A DNA stretch of 21,718 nt. Origin: an uncultured Clostridium sp. Lineage in GTDB: Bacteria; Bacillota; Clostridia; TANB77; CAG-465. Each line of letters starts with the position of its first letter. Positions within the stretch are counted from its first letter, which is position 1. Of the stretch, positions 1-8,051 are shown piece after piece. Under the pieces are notes generated by a model. That model had not been told where the DNA came from and searched no databases. It was given only the letters and a program-made list of their open reading frames with translations. Location: assembly GCA_900553785.1 (NCBI GenBank), contig USES01000017.1, positions 1 to 21,718 on the forward strand. The letters run 5' to 3'. The position numbers and the translations under genes are program-made.

Positions 1-64
1 AAAATAACTATTTAGAAGGCTTTTTTGCCCCCCCCCCATTTACATTATTTTCCATAAATTTCAT
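1..64 (-). CDS. 5' end of an unknown gene with a 10-G tract after nine codons; runs off the window
   Basis: A complete expression signal is visible: a sigma-A promoter (90-118), SD AAAGGAG at 73-79, and ATG at 62-64 eight bases downstream. The first codons read MKFMENNVN, then ten G residues (28-37) encode Gly-Gly-Gly. With ten Gs the frame continues as AKKPSK and stops at TAG 8-10 (18 residues). With nine (or twelve) Gs the frame is open to the window edge (GGGQKSLLNSYF...); with eleven it stops at 14-12. An internal ATG (37-39) is already in the open frame but has no SD. The gene is therefore either switched by slipped-strand changes in the tract or has a length error in the assembly. The product cannot be identified from the few residues visible. 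Confidence 0.6.
28..37. repeat. Homopolymer tract of ten C (ten G on the coding strand)
   Basis: Ten consecutive C on the plus strand, followed on its left by six T (21-26). It lies inside the start region of the left-edge gene, at codons 10-13. Long G/C homopolymers are rare by chance in DNA this AT-rich and are classical substrates for slipped-strand mispairing. Confidence 0.95.
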
Positions 65-89
65 CTGTTTTTCTCCTTTATTTTCCATA

Positions 90-118
90 ATTTTATATCA
101 TATTTTCATAGTTTTCAA
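90..118 (-). promoter_or_regulatory. Sigma-A promoter for the left-edge gene
   Basis: On the minus strand, -35 TTGAAA (113-118), a 17-base spacer, and -10 TAAAAT (90-95). Transcription would start near position 83, leaving a short leader of about 20 bases that carries the SD. Confidence 0.65.
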
Positions 119-156
119 GTATTCCTAATAAGTTTATTGGTGTTTTATTTAATTTA

Positions 157-768
157 TCACGTGTAAATAGCAATTGTTTTTAGTATTGTTGGTGATTCTA
201 CAGTTTCATTTTTAACTACATAACCAACCACATTAACAGGTCCTAGTATATTTATTAAGGTTGGAACACTTGTATCTAAAAACTTCTTTTTAAGCCAAAT
301 ACAATATTCATTAATATTTAGAAATATATCTTCACCTTCTTCAAAACTTTCATATAATTTTAAATTACCATATGTATGAATACAATCTTCATATTGAGGG
401 CAGCCAGATTTAGCTATTTTTTCTATTATTTCATTATACATGCCATTGTTCACTATAACCTTTACATCTTCAATATTAGCGTAAAATCTAATAACATCCT
501 CCCCATAGCTTTCAGAAAAACAAACATCACCACCAGCTCTATGCCCTATATTTAGATTGATATTTTTTTCTTTTTCCTCATTCTCAAAATTTTTATTCTT
601 ACTTTTATCTCTACATCCCTCGAGTTTGTAACTAAGGCTGTTATTCTTACTCTTTGAACCAATATATTCAATAGCTCCGATATCTGGTAATTCGTCAAAT
701 ATCTGATTATATATTTCTCTCATAAATTTATCATCTTTATATATATAATAATGTATTCGTTTCTCCAT
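157..768 (-). CDS. Hypothetical protein, 203 aa
   Basis: A 203-residue soluble protein with no signal peptide or membrane segment. It has a short N-terminal block, a hydrophilic Ser/Lys/Asn/Glu-rich linker at about residues 38-72, and a folded-looking C-terminal part ending in a hydrophobic beta-rich stretch (ILGPVNVVGYVV). The organisation vaguely recalls DUF6414-type proteins of Firmicutes, but this is only an impression. The start is uncertain: no Shine-Dalgarno precedes ATG 766-768; instead an AT repeat resembling a -10 element abuts it, so translation may be leaderless or the true start may be internal. It lies just downstream of the terminator of the transglutaminase gene and upstream of the poly-G gene, all on the minus strand. 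Confidence 0.6.
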   Translation of the reverse strand: MEKRIHYYIYKDDKFMREIYNQIFDELPDIGAIEYIGSKSKNNSLSYKLEGCRDKSKNKNFENEEKEKNINLNIGHRAGGDVCFSESYGEDVIRFYANIEDVKVIVNNGMYNEIIEKIAKSGCPQYEDCIHTYGNLKLYESFEEGEDIFLNINEYCIWLKKKFLDTSVPTLINILGPVNVVGYVVKNETVESPTILKTIAIYT

Positions 769-781
769 AATATATATATAT

Positions 782-814
782 GAAAAATGATGGCATTTTT
801 AAACCATCATTTTT
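782..814 (-). terminator. Rho-independent terminator of the VanW/transglutaminase operon
   Basis: Inverted repeat AAAAATGATGG ... CCATCATTTTT with a ten-base AT-rich loop, immediately after the stop codon of the gene at 819-1943. It has A/T tracts on both sides, so it could work in either direction. Confidence 0.75.
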
Positions 815-818
815 TAAA

Positions 819-1943
819 TTACTTATTAGTCTTTGGAATTATAAATATATTTCCTATGTAATAATAACTCATCTCTTTAATTTTATTAGTCTTGTATTTA
901 TTAAAGTCCATATCGTACAACTTTTGAACTACATCTTGTATATCGTAAGCATTACTTTCAATTCTAAACTCCAACACATTTCCTTTTGTATTAGAAACTA
1001 TTTTAGATATTTTATCACTTAAAAAGTCTTGATTTGTAATTTCGTAAGCATTGCAGGTATAGTAATCATTAGACTTACTACATTCTGGCGTTTGAAATGT
1101 TAAATCAATTGTATGTGATTTAGATATTACTTCATCTGTCAAATTAAAATAAACATGACTTACAATTCTTTCTTTTCCACAAGCATCAGATGTAACATCA
1201 ACATTATACCATGAATCATCTATTTTAACTTTATTCCACGCGTGTTGATTACCCATTTTACCTAATACAACTACATTTTGTATTCCGCACTTTTTTAGTA
1301 GAATACTGTATGCTTTAGATATGCCATCACACACAGCTTCTTTTTCTACAAGAGCACCATAAGCACTATGTTTTTTTAAAGGAATATCATCTACATTTTC
1401 GTAATTATAATAGCTAACATTTTCTATTAAATAATCATGCAATGCAACTTCTTTTTCATAATTTGTCATCTCGGGTGAAACTACTTCACTTAAAATACTT
1501 CCTACCTTTTCTTCAAGTTCCATCTTTTTGCTTTCTAACTTTTTTATATTTTCCGAGTATGTTAATTTAATCTTAATCTTTGTAACATCTAAAAATTTAG
1601 ATACTCCCATCTGGTAATTACTACTTATATAGAAACACTCTGGATTGTCTAACATATATGCTTCATATGCCCTTGAAGCATCACTGGCAGATAAATTATT
1701 TTTACCTACAACAACTACGCTATCATCATTATTGTTAATCGCATTTGCTATTCTTAAATAAACATCTTTTTCACGTTCAGTTAACTTACTAAAATACCAA
1801 AGTTCATCAAACGTATTTTCGACACTTTTAGTTTCCCCAAATACAAACTTCATTATACTTTCAAGTATACTGGTTTTGGCCATAACTACTACTAAAACTA
1901 CTACAATTATACAAATTAAAATTGTTTTAAAAAGTTTATTCAA
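819..1943 (-). CDS. Membrane-anchored transglutaminase-like (papain-fold) protein
   Basis: A 374-residue protein with one N-terminal membrane segment (about residues 7-23) and the rest predicted outside the cell. A transglutaminase-core domain at about residues 165-255 shows the expected triad: Cys205 in EAVCDGISKAY, His234 in NQHAWNKV, and Asp249 in YNVDVTSD. In bacteria this fold usually acts as a cysteine protease or peptide-processing enzyme, often at the cell surface; the substrate here is unknown. Residues 130-155 are charged and may form a short coiled coil. Translation starts at TTG (1941-1943), six bases after AGGAGG. The gap of 10 bases to the VanW-family gene upstream indicates co-transcription, and a hairpin at 782-814 ends the unit. 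Confidence 0.85.
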   Translation of the reverse strand: MNKLFKTILICIIVVVLVVVMAKTSILESIMKFVFGETKSVENTFDELWYFSKLTEREKDVYLRIANAINNNDDSVVVVGKNNLSASDASRAYEAYMLDNPECFYISSNYQMGVSKFLDVTKIKIKLTYSENIKKLESKKMELEEKVGSILSEVVSPEMTNYEKEVALHDYLIENVSYYNYENVDDIPLKKHSAYGALVEKEAVCDGISKAYSILLKKCGIQNVVVLGKMGNQHAWNKVKIDDSWYNVDVTSDACGKERIVSHVYFNLTDEVISKSHTIDLTFQTPECSKSNDYYTCNAYEITNQDFLSDKISKIVSNTKGNVLEFRIESNAYDIQDVVQKLYDMDFNKYKTNKIKEMSYYYIGNIFIIPKTNK

Positions 1944-1953
1944 CTATATCCTC

Positions 1954-3648
1954 CTACTCACCATATGGTGATACATGAGTCTCCTTAGTACCTACCTTTA
2001 TAACCGTATTCATAGGAGAATAGGTATCATTAGATAGCACTGTCTTTTTTACAATTTTTCCATCTTTTTTTAGTACTCTATATGCAATAGATGTAAAACC
2101 ATCCTGCCCGTATATGTCTGTTACTCTATTTCCTTTTTCTAGTGTGTTATCATTTACATATGTAGTACTTCTTGGAATCCTTGTTAAAACATATGATTCT
2201 ATTGAAACATCATATTCATTTTCTTCCTTGGTTCCATATATAGAAAATGTTATTTTGCCTGCACTGTTATATTGTGCCACTATTTTTATAGGATATTCTC
2301 TTGTGTTTTTAAATTTAAAATCTATATAAGGATAATAAATGGTTGCGTCTCTACTACAATCAACATATGAAACAGTATATCCATGATTGTCTCTTTGAAC
2401 AATTTCAAGGTTTGCATATAAAACTGCATTATACAAAGTAGACGATACTTGACATACGCCGCCACCCATTCCTTGTTCTACTTTACCGCCAGAGTAAACA
2501 GTCGCCATTTTAAATCCTCTAGAAGCTAAACCACAGTTTCCAACTGTTTTATTGAAAGAGAATGTATCTCCTGGCATAACTATTGTACCATTTATATATT
2601 GAGAGGCCACCTTAATATTAGTATTCCTATTCGCATACCCATAAGCTGTAGAAAAGCTTGTGCTATACGTTCCAAGCAAATCTGAATACAACTCCCATTT
2701 CAAATCAGCAAGCTTTACCTTAGGTTCAGTTATTTTCAGCTTAAACTCAATCACTTTGCCCTCTTCATCATTTCCATCTTGTGCTAAAACGCGTCTTAAC
2801 TCTTCTTTATCAAAATCAACACCATTTTCATGTTTTTCATATACAGGTGGTTTTTTAGTCTCATCTATCTTTGCGTCTTTTGCTTCCTTATATACAGAAG
2901 CATATACCACATCAACATCTATAGCTTTTGGTTCTCTTTGTATAGTACTAACATCATAGCGAATAACTTTGTCTGATGACTTGCGCCCAACTAACATGTC
3001 AGTAATATCTTTTATCAATTTATCTTTTTCTAAATCAAGACCTGCTTTTCCCCTTGTAATTATCAGTTTGTCTCCATTAACAGTGTAAGAGTCATCTACT
3101 ACCTTGCCATCAATTTGAGAAAGTATTTTATCTACAATAACTGCACTTTTCTGCGTGTTGTACTCATAATTTGCACTAAACTTTTTTCCAAATATCCATG
3201 CCTTAATAACATTAAAATTATCTGCTAATACATTTCCCGTTCTTGCAAATTCTGCTATTTCTTTTCTTGATTCTTCTGTTTTTATATTAAGTCCCACATC
3301 TTCAGCATTGATTTCAAAAAGCATATTGTCATTGTGATAAACCATTATTCCTCTGTTATACATATTGTTTTTGTAGTCAGATAAAATCTTATCTACTTCT
3401 TGTATTGTCTTCCCAGATAAATCAATACCCTCAAAATATACATTGCCAAAAATATTGTTATTAAGCTTATTAACTATTGCTATAGCTGTAAAAGCAATAA
3501 CTAAAAGCAATATTATCATACCAGAAATTACTATTATCTTCTTTTTCGTATTTGATCCATTTTCTACACTTACACTTACAGCAGCTCTTCTTTTTGTTGT
3601 ATCGTTATTTTCCACTGCAGCTTGCTCATTTGTATCTAAGTCTTTCAC
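1954..3648 (-). CDS. VanW family protein with peptidoglycan-binding and G5-like domains
   Basis: A 564-residue envelope protein. A charged cytoplasmic N-terminus is followed by one membrane helix (about residues 37-62), a long region resembling paired PG_binding_4 repeats (about 67-312), a VanW domain (about 327-462; PGDTFSFNKTVG, GGGVCQVSSTLYNA, and a pattern around DRDNHGY-like QRDNHGYTVSYVD), and a C-terminal G5-like domain ending VIKVGTK. Family members of this architecture (YoaR-like) associate with the cell wall; biochemical function is not established. I choose GTG at 3646-3648, eight bases after AAGGGAG. An upstream in-frame TTG (3700-3702) has no RBS and forms part of the -35 box of the promoter. 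It is the first gene of an operon with the transglutaminase-like gene. Confidence 0.88.
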   Translation of the reverse strand: MKDLDTNEQAAVENNDTTKRRAAVSVSVENGSNTKKKIIVISGMIILLLVIAFTAIAIVNKLNNNIFGNVYFEGIDLSGKTIQEVDKILSDYKNNMYNRGIMVYHNDNMLFEINAEDVGLNIKTEESRKEIAEFARTGNVLADNFNVIKAWIFGKKFSANYEYNTQKSAVIVDKILSQIDGKVVDDSYTVNGDKLIITRGKAGLDLEKDKLIKDITDMLVGRKSSDKVIRYDVSTIQREPKAIDVDVVYASVYKEAKDAKIDETKKPPVYEKHENGVDFDKEELRRVLAQDGNDEEGKVIEFKLKITEPKVKLADLKWELYSDLLGTYSTSFSTAYGYANRNTNIKVASQYINGTIVMPGDTFSFNKTVGNCGLASRGFKMATVYSGGKVEQGMGGGVCQVSSTLYNAVLYANLEIVQRDNHGYTVSYVDCSRDATIYYPYIDFKFKNTREYPIKIVAQYNSAGKITFSIYGTKEENEYDVSIESYVLTRIPRSTTYVNDNTLEKGNRVTDIYGQDGFTSIAYRVLKKDGKIVKKTVLSNDTYSPMNTVIKVGTKETHVSPYGE

Positions 3649-3673
3649 AAATTTCACTCCCTTATATTGAGAT

Positions 3674-3702
3674 ATGTTATCACATATTATATATGCTTTC
3701 AA
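3674..3702 (-). promoter_or_regulatory. Promoter of the VanW/transglutaminase operon
   Basis: Minus strand -35 TTGAAA (3697-3702), 17-base spacer, -10 TAACAT (3674-3679). Transcription would begin near 3667, just ahead of the SD of the GTG start, which supports that start over the upstream TTG. Confidence 0.6.
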
Positions 3703-3791
3703 TTATTTTTTAATTTTTTGACACATTTTATTTAATATTTTTTAGAAAAAGTACTTCTTTTGTATAGATTTGTCACATTTTAGTATTTTAC

Positions 3792-3820
3792 TTGAAAATG
3801 GTAATATACTGCCGTAAAAT
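3792..3820 (+). promoter_or_regulatory. Promoter of the CBM25-like gene
   Basis: -35 TTGAAA (3792-3797), 17-base spacer, -10 TAAAAT (3815-3820), about 33 bases ahead of the ATG at 3853. It is divergent from the VanW operon promoter. Confidence 0.7.
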
Positions 3821-3852
3821 GTTGTCAAACAAGAGAGGTTTGGTGAGTTATT

Positions 3853-4356
3853 ATGTGTGAAAAAGAAGTAGAAAAATGTTGCTGTGAAGAAGGCTTTTCA
3901 AATGGAGCCATAAAAAAGAATTTTGAATTTGAGAACTTTAGCATATTTGGTAATATTATGAAAAATAGCTCAATAGTAATTAGATATAATGGCCATCTCA
4001 AATTTAATTCTAATGTAAAAATGTACTACGTTTTTAACAATGATTGGAATAATATCAAAAAAACGCAAATGAATATATGTAAACATGATAAAAACGCATA
4101 TTGTGGAATTATTCATATAGATGAAGAGCTAAACATTTCCATTGGCTTTTGCAATGAAGATGAATCCAATATTACTCCATCTGCTTCATATACGTTTAAA
4201 ATAGCTCAAAACACAATTAATGACATTATGAAAAGGTATAACTTTGAAGCGAATGAATCCTTACCAACTGTACAAACAGAAAATAAACATATGAATAACA
4301 TTTTTACTATATTTAACAAAATTAAAAAAATATTATCTTTTGTATTTGCAGACTAA
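3853..4356 (+). CDS. Small CBM25/CBM53-like carbohydrate-binding protein
   Basis: A 167-residue protein without a signal peptide. Residues about 38-118 fit the starch-binding CBM25/CBM53 pattern seen in small clostridial proteins: an opening strand with RYNGHL, a hydrophobic strand KMYYVF, a Trp (W65) in the first loop, a conserved Met about eight residues later, an Ile-rich strand and a closing Y-x-F-x-I. The N-terminus is cysteine-rich (C2, then C9-C10-C11), which could bind metal or form disulfides. The C-terminal 20 residues are a basic amphipathic helix rich in Phe/Ile. The start is preceded by GGTGAG five bases away. No glycosidase is attached or adjacent, so binding of an intracellular alpha-glucan is only an inference from the fold. 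Confidence 0.65.
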   Translation: MCEKEVEKCCCEEGFSNGAIKKNFEFENFSIFGNIMKNSSIVIRYNGHLKFNSNVKMYYVFNNDWNNIKKTQMNICKHDKNAYCGIIHIDEELNISIGFCNEDESNITPSASYTFKIAQNTINDIMKRYNFEANESLPTVQTENKHMNNIFTIFNKIKKILSFVFAD

Positions 4357-4394
4357 TACTTATTATATATGTTATATTTAAATATATTATACAA

Positions 4395-4423
4395 ATAACG
4401 AGAAGAATAACTCTTCTCGTTAT
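4395..4423. terminator. Bidirectional terminator between the CBM25-like gene and dnaJ
   Basis: A perfect 12-base-pair stem (ATAACGAGAAGA at 4395-4406 with its complement at 4412-4423) and a five-base loop. It lies between two convergent stop codons (4356 and 4425), with A-rich sequence on one flank and T-rich on the other. Confidence 0.85.
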
Positions 4424-4424
4424 A

Positions 4425-5348
4425 TTATTTTATCTTTGTTTTTTCTTTAATTTTTTGTTTTTCAACTTTAAGCAATTGTTCGTATATCTTTCTTTCTCTT
4501 TCAGTCAATTCTCCTGTTGGTTGTATATTTAACGTCAATATTAAATTACCTCTTTGGTCATCACCAACTGCATAACCTTTATTAAATATAGTTATTATAT
4601 CTTTATTTCTAGTTTTTTCAGGAACTTGAATATCTATAGCTTCTCCTAATATTTTAAGTCTTACTGTGTCACCTATAACAGATTGTGTATGTGAAATAAA
4701 AAGATTTGCGTGTATATCTGCCCCATCTATAGTAAACAATGGATGTGACTTCATTTTAACAGTAATTATTAAGTCTCCTGGTTTTCCACCATTTTTTCCA
4801 GGTTTACCAAGAGCCGCTAAACGAATTTTTTCTCCGTCATGAACTCCTCTTGGAACATTTACAGAATAATTGTTAATTTTCCCTCCAGCAGTTTTTAAAG
4901 CAAGTTTTTTCTCGGCGCCCCAAAATCCTTCGTCCATTGTTATTTCAAGGTTTGCGTCAATATTATCTCCTTTTTTAGGCTCGTTTCTTTCATCTATTTT
5001 TGTTTTAACATCATCGGCTTTAGCAGCTAATTTGCCTTTTGCATCTTTTCCAATTCCAAAAAAAGTACTAAGCAAATCTGATACTATATCACTTTGTCTT
5101 GAGCTTTCACCTTTAACAAAACCGTAACCAAATCTCAAACTTTGCTTATCATATTTTTTCCTTTTTTCTTTATTGGTTAAAGTATCGTATGCTGCATTAA
5201 GGTCTTTAAATTTTTCCTCTGCATTAGGGTCATCTATATTTGCGTCAGGGTGATATTCTTTAGCTAATCTTCTAAAGTTTGCTTTTATTTCCTCATTACT
5301 AGACTTTCTATTTACTTCAAGTAAGCTGTAATAATCTATTTGTTTCAA
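4425..5348 (-). CDS. DnaJ-like co-chaperone without zinc finger (CbpA type)
   Basis: A 307-residue J-domain protein. The J domain occupies about residues 4-68 with HPD at 33-35, the motif that stimulates DnaK ATPase. A variable linker (70-125) replaces the Gly/Phe region and there is no CxxCxGxG zinc domain, so this is a class II protein of CbpA type rather than the standard DnaJ. The paired beta-sandwich C-terminal domains follow (about 127-290; e.g. VNVPRGVHDGEKIRL and GDLIITVKMKSHPLF). It starts at TTG (5346-5348) after GAGGGG. It is transcribed divergently from gyrA and ends two bases before the bidirectional hairpin; no dnaK or grpE is in the window. Confidence 0.88.
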   Translation of the reverse strand: MKQIDYYSLLEVNRKSSNEEIKANFRRLAKEYHPDANIDDPNAEEKFKDLNAAYDTLTNKEKRKKYDKQSLRFGYGFVKGESSRQSDIVSDLLSTFFGIGKDAKGKLAAKADDVKTKIDERNEPKKGDNIDANLEITMDEGFWGAEKKLALKTAGGKINNYSVNVPRGVHDGEKIRLAALGKPGKNGGKPGDLIITVKMKSHPLFTIDGADIHANLFISHTQSVIGDTVRLKILGEAIDIQVPEKTRNKDIITIFNKGYAVGDDQRGNLILTLNIQPTGELTERERKIYEQLLKVEKQKIKEKTKIK

Positions 5349-5393
5349 TTTTACCCCTCTTTCTACATTTTATCTTCGTTTTCGAGTACTTGT

Positions 5394-5421
5394 ATTATAT
5401 CATAATTTATACTTTTTTCAA
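5394..5421 (-). promoter_or_regulatory. Promoter of the dnaJ-like gene
   Basis: Minus strand -35 TTGAAA (5416-5421), 16-base spacer, -10 TATAAT (5394-5399). No CIRCE-type heat-shock operator (TTAGCACTC-N9-GAGTGCTAA) is visible nearby. Confidence 0.65.
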
Positions 5422-5431
5422 GGTGTATTTG

Positions 5432-5460
5432 TTGCATTTATGCTTAATTTCCTGTATAAT
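5432..5460 (+). promoter_or_regulatory. Promoter of gyrA
   Basis: -35 TTGCAT (5432-5437), 17-base spacer, -10 TATAAT (5455-5460). Its -35 lies ten bases from the -35 of the divergent dnaJ promoter, so the two are back to back. Confidence 0.75.
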
Positions 5461-5486
5461 TACACTAGAATTTTAGGAGGCAAAAA

Positions 5487-7949
5487 ATGGACAATAATGT
5501 AGAATTTAATGAAGGAAAAATTGTGCCTGTAGTACTTGAAGATGAGATGAAACGCTCATACATAGACTATGCCATGAGCGTTATTGTAGCACGTGCCTTG
5601 CCAGATGTAAGAGATGGTCTAAAACCAGTTCACAGAAGAATTCTTTACGTTATGAACGAACTTGCTTTGTGGCCAGAAAAACCTTACAGAAAATGCGCAA
5701 GTATCGTTGGTGACGTTTTAGGTAACTACCACCCACATGGTGATGCTGCAGTTTATGATGCATTAGTAAGACTTGCTCAAGATTTTTCACTTCGTTACCC
5801 ACTAGTAAATGGACATGGTAACTTTGGTTCAATAGATAATGATCCACCAGCTGCAATGAGGTACACAGAAGCAAAATTATTCAAAATATCTGAAGAAATG
5901 CTATCTGACTTAGATAAAGAAACTGTAGATTTTGTACCAAACTATGATGATAGACTTTTAGAACCATCTGTACTACCTGCAAAACTACCAAATCTTTTAA
6001 TAAATGGTTCTTATGGTATTGCTGTTGGTATGGCATGTAACATTCCACCTCACAACTTATCTGAGGTTGTAAATGGTATTTGTGCCCTAATAGATAATCC
6101 AGATATAACTATAGACGAACTTATGCAGCATATTAAAGGACCAGACTTCCCTACAGCTGGTATAATATTAGGTCAAGAGGGAATAAAGTCAGCATATAGA
6201 ACAGGACGTGGAAAAGTAATTTTACGTGCTAAAGCAGAAATTGAAGAAGATGCTAAAGGAAGATTCCATATTATAGTATCTGAGATACCATATAAAGTAA
6301 ATAAAGCTGCAATGCTTGCAAATATAGCAAAGCTTATCAATGAAAAAGTAATTGAAGGAATTTCTGACCTTCACGAACTTTCAGATAGAGAAGGTATTCG
6401 TATAGTATTTGACTTGAAACGTGATGCAAATCCTAATGTTGTACTTAATTTATTATACAAGCACACTGAACTTCAAGGTACTCAGTCTATGATAATGCTT
6501 GCACTTGTAAATGGTGAGCCAAAGATTTTAAACTTAAAACAAATACTAGAGTATTACATAAAACATAGACAAGATGTAATTATTCGTAGAACACGTTTCG
6601 ATCTTAAAAAAGCTGAAGCAAGACTTCACATATTAGAAGGACTTCGTATAGCACTTGACCATATTGAAGAGATTATTAAAACTATCAAAAGTGCAAAAGA
6701 TGATGCTGAAGCAAAGAAAAACTTAATGGAGAAGTTCTCATTGTCTGAAATACAAGCACAGGCAATTCTAGATATGAAACTTCGTGCATTAACTGGTTTA
6801 AATAGAGATAAGATTGAAGATGAATACAACAACCTTGTATCACTTATAGCAAAATTAAATGAAATTTTAAATAACCCAGCTCTTGTACTTCAAATTATTA
6901 AAGACGAAGTTACAGAACTTAAGAATAGCTACGGAGATGAAAGAAAAACTAGAATTGCACATTCTGAAGGAACTGGAGATTTTGAAGTTGAAAGTTTAAT
7001 TAAAGAAGAAGAAAACGTTGTAACTATTACACACTTTGGATATGTAAAACGTATTTCAGTTGATGCATATAAGAGTCAAAAACGTGGTGGAAAGGGAGTT
7101 ACAGCAATAGGTACTCGTGAAGATGACTTCGTTGAGCATATATTCGTTACATCAACTCACGATTATATACTATTCTTCACTACAAAAGGTAGAGTATTTA
7201 AGCTTAAAGCATTTGAGCTTCCAGAAGCTTCAAGACAAGCTAAAGGTACAGCTATTGTAAACTTACTTCAACTTGCTCAAGATGAAAAGATTGCTGCAGT
7301 TATACCTGTAAGAGAATTCACAGACAACTTAAACATCTTAACTGCTACTCGTAGTGGTCTTGTTAAGAAAACAGTTCTTTCTGAATACTCAAATATACGT
7401 AAATCTGGTATACAAAGCATAACTCTAAAAGACGATGATGAAATCGTGGATGTTAGAGTAACAGATGGCAAGAGTGATATAATTCTTGTAACAAAAACTG
7501 GTCTTTCAATAAGATTTAAAGAAGATGATGTAAGAGCTGTTGGAAGAACTTCAATGGGGGTTAAAGGAATAACTCTAACTGGAGATGACTATGTAGTTGG
7601 TATGGAACCTATTACCACTGAAAAAGATAATTACATATTAGCAATTACAGAAAATGGTTTTGGTAAACGTACTGAAGTTGAAGAATACCGTGCACAGTCT
7701 CGTGCAGGAAAAGGAATTTTAACTTATAAAACTACTGAAAAAACTGGACATATTATTGGAGTAAAAGTTGTAACAGATAATGATGATGTTATGATAATTA
7801 CAGCAAATGGCACAGTAATTAGACTAAATGTAAGTGGTATTAGCGTACTTGGCAGAAATACTCAAGGTGTAACACTTATGAGAACATCTGAAGGTGGTAA
7901 AGTTGTAAGTATTGCAAAATTATCTCCTGAAGAAGATGAAGAAAAATAA
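5487..7949 (+). CDS. gyrA: DNA gyrase subunit A
   Basis: An 820-residue type IIA topoisomerase subunit that cuts and rejoins DNA in the A2B2 gyrase complex. The N-terminal breakage-reunion domain has the catalytic Tyr126 (AAMRYTE) and the quinolone-binding stretch HPHGDAAVYD (82-91). The C-terminal pinwheel domain carries the GyrA box QKRGGKG at 531-537, which separates GyrA from ParC. Residue 87, equivalent to Ser83 of E. coli GyrA, is Ala, as in mycobacteria; Asp91 (E. coli Asp87) is retained. It starts at ATG with AGGAGG seven bases upstream. gyrB is not adjacent; the gene stands alone with its own promoter and terminator. Confidence 0.97.
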   Translation: MDNNVEFNEGKIVPVVLEDEMKRSYIDYAMSVIVARALPDVRDGLKPVHRRILYVMNELALWPEKPYRKCASIVGDVLGNYHPHGDAAVYDALVRLAQDFSLRYPLVNGHGNFGSIDNDPPAAMRYTEAKLFKISEEMLSDLDKETVDFVPNYDDRLLEPSVLPAKLPNLLINGSYGIAVGMACNIPPHNLSEVVNGICALIDNPDITIDELMQHIKGPDFPTAGIILGQEGIKSAYRTGRGKVILRAKAEIEEDAKGRFHIIVSEIPYKVNKAAMLANIAKLINEKVIEGISDLHELSDREGIRIVFDLKRDANPNVVLNLLYKHTELQGTQSMIMLALVNGEPKILNLKQILEYYIKHRQDVIIRRTRFDLKKAEARLHILEGLRIALDHIEEIIKTIKSAKDDAEAKKNLMEKFSLSEIQAQAILDMKLRALTGLNRDKIEDEYNNLVSLIAKLNEILNNPALVLQIIKDEVTELKNSYGDERKTRIAHSEGTGDFEVESLIKEEENVVTITHFGYVKRISVDAYKSQKRGGKGVTAIGTREDDFVEHIFVTSTHDYILFFTTKGRVFKLKAFELPEASRQAKGTAIVNLLQLAQDEKIAAVIPVREFTDNLNILTATRSGLVKKTVLSEYSNIRKSGIQSITLKDDDEIVDVRVTDGKSDIILVTKTGLSIRFKEDDVRAVGRTSMGVKGITLTGDDYVVGMEPITTEKDNYILAITENGFGKRTEVEEYRAQSRAGKGILTYKTTEKTGHIIGVKVVTDNDDVMIITANGTVIRLNVSGISVLGRNTQGVTLMRTSEGGKVVSIAKLSPEEDEEK

Positions 7950-7956
7950 TATATAA

Positions 7957-7991
7957 TTAAAGCAGAGGAAATTCAAATTCCCCTGCTTTCT
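7957..7991. terminator. Terminator after gyrA, shared with the first 80-residue gene
   Basis: Imperfect inverted repeat AAAGCAG-A-GG ... CCCCTGCTTT. It lies downstream of gyrA on the plus strand and of the gene at 8052-8294 on the minus strand. The same sequence recurs at 8434-8470 (see findings), so this arm was probably part of a duplicated unit. Confidence 0.75.
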
Positions 7992-8051
7992 TATTAGATC
8001 CATCCTACTTATTATATATGCATTTTACTACTCACATACTACAACTTGAAA

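Noticed and set aside
771..781. TA dinucleotide repeat as a phase-variation tract
   Set aside because: Only about five units, common by chance at this base composition; kept only as a remark on the start of the adjacent gene.
3649..3702. Upstream TTG start of the VanW protein
   Set aside because: No SD precedes it and the TTG forms the -35 box of the promoter; the GTG at 3646-3648 has AAGGGAG at good distance.
5487..7949. Topoisomerase IV subunit ParC instead of GyrA
   Set aside because: A GyrA box (QKRGGKG) is present at residues 531-537.
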